This document shows, piece after piece, positions 58,618 through 64,000 of a DNA stretch of 64,000 nt. The position numbers were made by a program, and so were the translations under genes. Location of the stretch: assembly GCA_029204225.1 (NCBI GenBank), contig CM055100.1, positions 58,772,975 to 58,836,974 of the forward strand, written 5' to 3'. How positions within the stretch are numbered: the first letter of the stretch is position 1; the number at the start of each line of letters is the position of its first letter. This DNA is from Diphasiastrum complanatum. Its lineage: Eukaryota; Streptophyta; Lycopodiopsida; Lycopodiales; Lycopodiaceae. The notes beneath the pieces were generated by a model, which ran no database searches, had not been told where the DNA came from, and saw only the letters and a list, made by a program, of their open reading frames with translations.

Positions 58618-58977
58618 CTAGGCCCCTTCCAAGATAGAAACTAGATCTTCATAAAAAATAACACCTCCATGCTCAAACACCTTCGAGATAGAGAGTGTAA
58701 AGGCCCTTGGTGGATAAGCATCCAACCATGATCCATAGACTTGGATCTCCGTCCTTCTTTCCTTCCAAGAAACCACATGCATAGCAATAATCTTCACGAA
58801 CACTAAGGTACATAACCTTAGGCTTATAGTTGAACAAGACTCCATATAGTGCACTCCTTCCATTAGGTCCATAACTCCATAAAGTTTTGCATGATGGAAA
58901 ATACACATGCACCATAAAACTTGAAGAGACAAGACATAGCCATTGGTTACTTGTGAAACCATCAATAGTACATGCAA
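58618..58977 (-). pseudogene. copia3 integrase C-terminal relic
   Basis: Two overlapping frames hold the words that follow the copia integrase core, split by a frameshift: a Cys/Tyr stretch with FLEGKKDGDPSLWIMVGCLSTKGLYTLYLEGV (the FVGYSSxxKGYRLY-like segment), then GGVIFYEDL (normally SRDVIFDE). The integrase core between here and 59006 is deleted. Confidence 0.6.
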
Positions 58978-59005
58978 ATCAAGAAACGCCTCCCTTAGTT
59001 ATTGA

Positions 59006-60454
59006 TTAAGAAAGATGAACATCCAAATGTTCCAACTCCATAGGATTTTTTTTCTTGGTAGAAGACATCAAATATGGATCCATATGTGATTTTGCCATAG
59101 AATAAGCCAGTCTTGGCTTGATCTTCTTGACTATTAAAGACATAGATCTAAAATTGGAAACATGCAACCTCCTATGCCATACTTCCTCTTTGGAAACACA
59201 AGTCATCAATGCAACATCACATGCACTTGCATTTTCATGCACATCTAACTTGAAAATGCCCCCATATCTAGATCCACTTGCTAGGATCTCATCACCTTTC
59301 TTTATAAAACAGTTATTGACATTGAATTCCAACTCAAAACCATCATCAAATAACTTTTTAACACTAATCACATTCTTTGTGAGATTAGGAACAAGTACAT
59401 TGGAAAGTGATAAACTCATAGAAGATGCAAGATTCAAGGAACAAATTCCAATTTCTTCAATTGAACATGCATCACCAACAACAGTGTATATTGATTCTTG
59501 GAGTTCTTGATAAAATTCAATAGAAATGAAAGAACTCTTGGAGCAACTCATGTGAGTTGTGGCTCCTCTATCAATATACCAAGATACATCATTAAAGGGT
59601 AAAGAGGAGAAACTAGACATCATGAGAGATGCTTCTCCTTCACTTGCATGTGAGTCTTCTATGATAAAATTGGCTTGATCTTCTTGAGTCTTCTTCTTGA
59701 AGATAGAAGAATGAGTTGAATCATATTCTACTCCTCCTTGGTCTTTGTCCTTTGATTTATCCTTAATGAAGGCTTGAGAAAATTTGTTCTTGCTCCTCCC
59801 TCTTGACTTGATCTTGGCAAAGTGAGCTTTGCCACAACCACCATCCTTCCTTGAAAGTGTGTTGATCTTTATCAGCTTGTTCTTTTTCCTGCATTCTTCA
59901 GCAATAAGAACATCATGCAGAGCCTCCAAAGATAGTAGCTCCTCCATGATAGCATAAGTTTGCAAAACATTTGCATACTCTTCTCTAAGTCCATTAAGGA
60001 CTACTTGAACAAGATGACTGTTCTCTAGAGTATCACCAATGCATGCTATCTCTCTGTGAAGATCTTTAACTCTCATTACAAAACTTGAAGCACTTTCATC
60101 AACTCTTTGGAAACTAGAAAAGATCTGATTTCTAAGAGTAAAAAGTCTTGATGTGATCTTTGCTTCATGAATGGACTTAAGGATATTCCAAGCCTCCTTG
60201 GCTAAGGCGCATGAACTTATTTCTCTCAACATCTCATCAGAGATGTTTATCTTGATGATATGAAGAGCAATCCTTGCTCTCTTCTTGAATCTCTGAGCCT
60301 CATCATAAGATTCAGGTTCAACGTCAATTCCTAATACAATTTCCATTACACCATAAAGAATCAACAAAGATTCTATCCTATCCTTCCAAACTGAATAGTT
60401 GAAGGTATCTAGTCTCTCACTAGCTTCAAAGAGAAAATCTCCTACTGATGCCAT
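59006..60454 (-). CDS. copia3 gag-protease polyprotein (483 codons, truncated pol)
   Basis: Longest open frame besides copia2 pol. I start at 60454 (MASVGDFLFEASERL), matching the other gag N-termini; the frame itself is open to 60553. Residues about 1-190: UBN2-type capsid (NYSVWKDRIESLL, RARIALHIIKINI, AKEAWNILKSIHEAK, SRLFTLRNQIF, VVLNGLREEYANVL). The basic linker follows with no CCHC knuckle visible. Protease starts near residue 300 with SWYIDRGATTHMS, where DRG replaces the catalytic DSG. Then VLVPNLTKNVISVKKLFDDG and pre-integrase EEVWHRRLHVSNF. It ends just after this motif, so integrase, RT and RH are not encoded. It could make capsid but not replicate alone. Confidence 0.88.
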   Translation of the reverse strand: MASVGDFLFEASERLDTFNYSVWKDRIESLLILYGVMEIVLGIDVEPESYDEAQRFKKRARIALHIIKINISDEMLREISSCALAKEAWNILKSIHEAKITSRLFTLRNQIFSSFQRVDESASSFVMRVKDLHREIACIGDTLENSHLVQVVLNGLREEYANVLQTYAIMEELLSLEALHDVLIAEECRKKNKLIKINTLSRKDGGCGKAHFAKIKSRGRSKNKFSQAFIKDKSKDKDQGGVEYDSTHSSIFKKKTQEDQANFIIEDSHASEGEASLMMSSFSSLPFNDVSWYIDRGATTHMSCSKSSFISIEFYQELQESIYTVVGDACSIEEIGICSLNLASSMSLSLSNVLVPNLTKNVISVKKLFDDGFELEFNVNNCFIKKGDEILASGSRYGGIFKLDVHENASACDVALMTCVSKEEVWHRRLHVSNFRSMSLIVKKIKPRLAYSMAKSHMDPYLMSSTKKKNPMELEHLDVHLS

Positions 60455-61225
60455 GAATGTGAAGACTCTTTGTAATTTGGACAACAAAAATGGAATTGAA
60501 TGTGTTGCTTCTCTTTCACTATAGGAACCAAAAAAAATTGGGTATACTACCAAATCCTATGCAAGATCTTGCAACAGCTATGTGAGATCTTGCTCACAAC
60601 AGAAAATCAATCACTTTGAATTTGGATCTAGCCTCTATCTATTGATGAAACACTTACAATTCTGATGTCATATTTTTCCACGAGTTTCAAATGAATGAAA
60701 AACACTGTAGAAACACACATTCAACTCAAGACACAACCCTTTGTGTGAAATGATGTGACTATGACAACAAAAACCTGTCTTATCCAATTCTATCTTTGAT
60801 TGAGTACCAAAAACTGTGAATGATGAATCATGCATGCAATATAATCAATTCAAAAAGTGTCCACTCAAGATTTGGGTCTCTCCTGCCCCTCTTTAATAGC
60901 TCATAACTCCTGCTAGGATCATCAGAATGAATTGAAACCAATTGCACTGGAAAGTAGACTCTTCTAGCTTTCAACAAGCTATAATGCTAGTACCTTTGGA
61001 TCTAACATAAAGGAGATAGAATCAAATGATATATTCTAGTTTTCACACATGTGAAAGGTTAGAATTCCATACATCCTCTGTTTTGGATTGAAAATCTTAG
61101 TTCTAACTTCATTCACCAAAAAATTGTTCAGGAATAGATAGCAAAACTGCTAAATAGCTTTTTAGCTTGAATTGACAGAAAAATCTTCATACACTTGATG
61201 TTAGTAGCATTCAAAGCATGGTATG
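60455..61225 (-). other. copia3 leader region
   Basis: Untranslated DNA between primer site and gag. Apart from the 33 extra in-frame codons upstream of MASVG, no coding trace. Confidence 0.6.
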
Positions 61226-61237
61226 GCTCTGATACCA
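61226..61237 (-). promoter_or_regulatory. Primer binding site, tRNA-iMet (copia3)
   Basis: Minus-strand TGGTATCAGAGC immediately after the LTR3 end (TTTTTCACA). Confidence 0.95.
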
Positions 61238-61743
61238 TGTGAAAAATCCAGCAAATTCACAAGTGTGGGGAACCACAAGAAATGTGTTAATGATCTTTAC
61301 CATGCTTTGTAATGGCACACAATCACCTATAGAGCAATCCTGCAATCTACCAACAGATATGAGGCTAGAGCACAATCTAGAATGCTACAGGTCAAAGCAA
61401 TACTAATTCCCCACAAATAAAGAGAATACATAAGCAAAATAATGTATGAAGAAGACACCAATCTCGAGTTAGAGAGAGAATTTGACATTATGACATTACC
61501 AAAGCTTGATTCATCATCAGAAATGAATGATAATCATATGTAAGTTTTTAACTATTACCATATTGACACCTAACAGCTTGCATGCTGAAATTGCACCTAA
61601 CTTCTACCTACTTTTTTCAAATGTCAATTTCTCAACTAGATATGTACAAAACTACATGCATGTGTCCACTAGTATATTTTCATGTCTTGCATGTGACTTC
61701 CCTAGATGAATTGGACATGTGTAGAACATGTATATTAACTTGC
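61238..61743 (-). mobile_element. copia3 5' LTR (LTR3), truncated
   Basis: Ends TTTTTCACA at the primer site. Its outer part is cut at 61743, where the 1-kb LTR4 begins, so the first about 270 bp are absent. 61549-61743 matches the 3' LTR at 57179-57380. Confidence 0.85.
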
Positions 61744-62765
61744 TGTGGTGGCCTAGTTGTTATAGATTTCCACAAAATCAATGAATTACGTAGTATAAAA
61801 GGTTTGATCGTTCCCCAAGAGAGAGAATAATCTCATCTTTTGCATGGTAAATGTATGTATGATGATAAACAGACTAGAGTGTATAAAGTTCACGATGAAT
61901 ACTACAGCGACATAACTGGTTATCCAAAGATATTTGGGTAAATTGGCATCCAGGAACACCAATGATAAAACAATTTGGTCAAGGTCTATAGTTGTAAAAA
62001 TAATTTTATCTTTCAGGCTCTTCAGACATCAAGAAAACAGTCAGAACTGATAGCAACTAGCAATTAGATTCATCAAGCAGAATCACATTAGCTAAAAGTT
62101 CTTCTAAATCAAACACAGAGAATAAGTTTTTATCGCAGGAAGCAAACAAGACAGAGCCTCAATCAATCCCATTATCTGAACACATAGCTCATTCAGAGTT
62201 GAAGGAGTTTCCGCTGAAAGTTATGTTTAACCGCTTCGGCTAATTCCCTGCGCACATTAGTCAAAATTATTACTTGCTGGTGTCGCCTGAAAATCCATGT
62301 TAGAGTAACTGAAATTCAATATAACTTAAGAAATGTGTGTGACGCAAACAGAACAGTATCACAATCAATCACAGATCATACAGAGTGTGTTCGCACAAAT
62401 GATTAGAAGTAATTCTGTGAGAGATAATAGAAGGAAAGAATGTTCAAGCTATAAGAACTTGCTCTTCGCTCTCTATTGATACTTAGCTCTTCGTAGAAAT
62501 GCGTACGTACAACGGCACATAGTCCTATCCTTATAGGAATGTTCTTCATCCTCAATGTCGCTTACGAACCGTCAAATGTCGGTTCTGAACTTCTATTGCG
62601 TCTCTTTAGAGCGTCACAACTTCTACTCAAAATATGAATTTACAAAGTGCGAAATAGGCCTTTACATGTATTTAGGCACTATAGCACATTTTATATAGAT
62701 GAAAATTGAAAATTATTTACAATATATGACAAAATTTGGATAATGTGAGATCATAAGACTCCACA
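61744..62765 (-). mobile_element. LTR4: 1022-bp 3' LTR of an element leaving the window
   Basis: Minus strand runs from TGTGGAGTC at 62765 to GGCCACCACA at 61744, so the ends are TG...CA with mirrored TGTGG/CCACA termini. A TATA box (ctatataaaat on minus, 62688-62698) and a purine tract just upstream support an LTR. It interrupts LTR3. The 5' LTR must lie beyond 64000, so pairing cannot be confirmed here. Confidence 0.75.
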
Positions 62766-62767
62766 TA

Positions 62768-62779
62768 TCCCCTTCCTCA
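62768..62779 (-). promoter_or_regulatory. Polypurine tract of LTR4 element
   Basis: tgaggaagggga on the minus strand, 2 bp from the LTR4 start, between the LTR and the stop codon of the adjacent reading frame. Confidence 0.8.
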
Positions 62780-62808
62780 GCTGTGTAGCAGCTCGCAAAC
62801 AATCTGAT

Positions 62809-63987
62809 TTATGTCCTTCTTTGTCGCTTTTGGCTAGTTGGCTTGCTGTGGAAAATAGTCTTGGCTCGGGCTTCATTTTCTTGTTCCAATGTCAGTCCTT
62901 TTGTTGCCGAGAAATAGTTGTTCTTCTGGTTGTAGTCTTCTTGGAATGACAAATTTGGATAACCACCCATTCCTTGATTGCCGATTGGTGCAAGGGGGTT
63001 ATCAATTAATGTATTATTAACAAGATGTGCATACCAACTATCCTCGGTCAGGATTTCAGACAGCTCAGCAGAAGGGACAGTTAGTGAAAGGGCAGCATAT
63101 TTATATCCAAGAAATTTATCTTTAATATACAGTTTTTGAACAGACATGAGGGCATACGAAATGAGAGAAGCAATATTTACATGGCTGTAAGTATGATATG
63201 GTCTAGTTATTGGGTTAGTGGAGCGAAGTATATTATTTGCTTTTACTTCCTCCAAATAACGAGAATACTTAGTTTCCCAATCTATGTAGATTTCCCACAA
63301 ATCAGGGAATAAGAACTGATGAGTAACTCGAGAAGAAACTGATTTAGAGTTAGAAACAACTTCTTTCACATCAAAAATGTTAATTGATTCTAACTTATTC
63401 AAATACTCATCCAATGTTGGAAAAATATTATTTTCAAATGTTCTTAGATATTCTAAGATGTATATATACAAGGATCTTGCGACCACATGAATATAGTTAG
63501 TTTGCACATTGAACTTGTTTTGAACAATGGCAAGGGCGAGGATTCCTTTTTGATGTACAGTTAGTCTAGACCATAAAGTATTTATGTTAGAAAAAGTCCA
63601 AGGGTTCTCCCATTGTTCTTTTGTCTAACCAACAAGTTTAGGTAGAAAGAGGTAATTCATTCTCCATTGGAGTTTTGGACTACAAAAAGGTGGAATGAAA
63701 AATGTTAGTTCTTGATGAAATGTCTGAAATTCTGACCTTAGTAGTGAGTAGACAATCTTGTTTTTCTTTACAACTGCTCCACTTGGTGACACCTGGGCTT
63801 GGTATGGAATGACGCTTAACGCCTCAGGTTGGTCTTCAGTAGCTTGTACCTCTGCAACATCCTTGGTTTCGGCCTGTGTTTCTTGATTTCTTAGGATCTG
63901 CCTGCAAATGGTATCCGTTTGGATGGCCTTTTCTGACATTACTGGTGTTGGCTCATCTGTCTGCGTCTCCTGATCTTGTCCTTGCAC
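62809..63987 (-). CDS. Unrecognised long reading frame next to LTR4, one internal TAG
   Basis: One register runs from 63987 (and probably beyond the window) to 62809, about 392 codons, broken only by a TAG at 63625-63627. The N-terminal part is Gln/Glu/Thr-rich (QTDEPTPV, AIQTDTICRQ), the middle is mixed hydrophobic/aromatic (EFQTFHQELTFFIPPF, NYIHVVARSLYIYILEYLRTF, SHVNIASLISYALMSVQKLYI), and the C-terminus is basic (SKPTSQKRQRRT). No RT, integrase, zinc knuckle or clear membrane anchor is visible. Its position just before polypurine tract and LTR is that of a terminal extra ORF of an LTR element. Whether the TAG is read through or a mutation is unknown. I do not recognise the family. Confidence 0.6.
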
Positions 63988-64000
63988 TGATTCTTCTGCA

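Noticed and set aside
61582-61830. RT-like words (VVIDFHKINELRS) on the plus strand
   Set aside because: They fall at the LTR3/LTR4 junction and inside LTR4, opposite to the element's direction, and no further RT motif follows.

Overview
The window looks like nuclear DNA of a land plant with a large, repeat-rich genome. I find no complete host gene, no tRNA or rRNA gene and no bacterial feature. Nearly everything recognisable is LTR retrotransposon: Ty1/copia elements primed by initiator tRNA-Met (TGGTATCAGAGC next to LTR ends), Ty3/gypsy elements with PBS-like sites of the TGGCGCCGTTGCCGGGG type, one coding-poor LTR element, and decayed transposase-like coding DNA. The sequence is AT-rich with long (TA)n and (GA)n tracts. 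The transposase-like fragments and TGCATG-rich LTRs would fit a fern or other non-seed plant, but that is a guess.

Layout. 1-7.7 kb: fragments of copia and gypsy, including a copia-nucleocapsid/gypsy-integrase chimera. 7.7-17 kb: mostly non-coding DNA with microsatellites, a possible small LTR-like pair, and an array of six hairpins spaced about 70 bp apart (14773-15140). 17.2-19.6 kb: large hairpins, copia relics and an LTR-like block. 20.7-23.5 kb: two oppositely oriented halves of a transposase-like gene. 23.4-46.8 kb: a rearranged nest of at least four elements, called here copia1, copia2, gypsyX and gypsyY. 46.8-57.1 kb: a gypsy element (gypsyZ) on the minus strand, split by a complete 7-kb non-autonomous LTR element (47259-54245, TSD GTTTT). 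57.2-61.7 kb: copia3 on the minus strand. 61.7-64 kb: a 1-kb LTR, a polypurine tract and an unrecognised long reading frame that runs out of the window.

The central nest makes sense only if two inversions are undone. (1) The 5' LTR and gag of copia1 lie on the minus strand at 27.1-28.8 kb, while its gag end, pol and 3' LTR lie on the plus strand at 42.8-46.8 kb. Both outer LTR ends carry the same 5-bp target duplication (TGAAC, or GTTCA on the other strand). The breakpoints coincide with two inverted copies of a 2.41-kb segment (24703-27111 and 40382-42792). (2) Inverting about 32.06-37.29 kb would join gypsyX gag-PR to its RT-RH-IN. It would also join copia2 pol to its own 3' tail and LTR on the two sides of a gypsyY insertion flanked by GCCTA. 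In that arrangement gypsyY has its about 0.81-kb terminal repeats in inverted, not direct, orientation.

Most coding regions carry stops, frameshifts or catalytic substitutions, so most elements look dead. All element names are local labels. Boundaries come from reading the sequence by eye, without alignment software.
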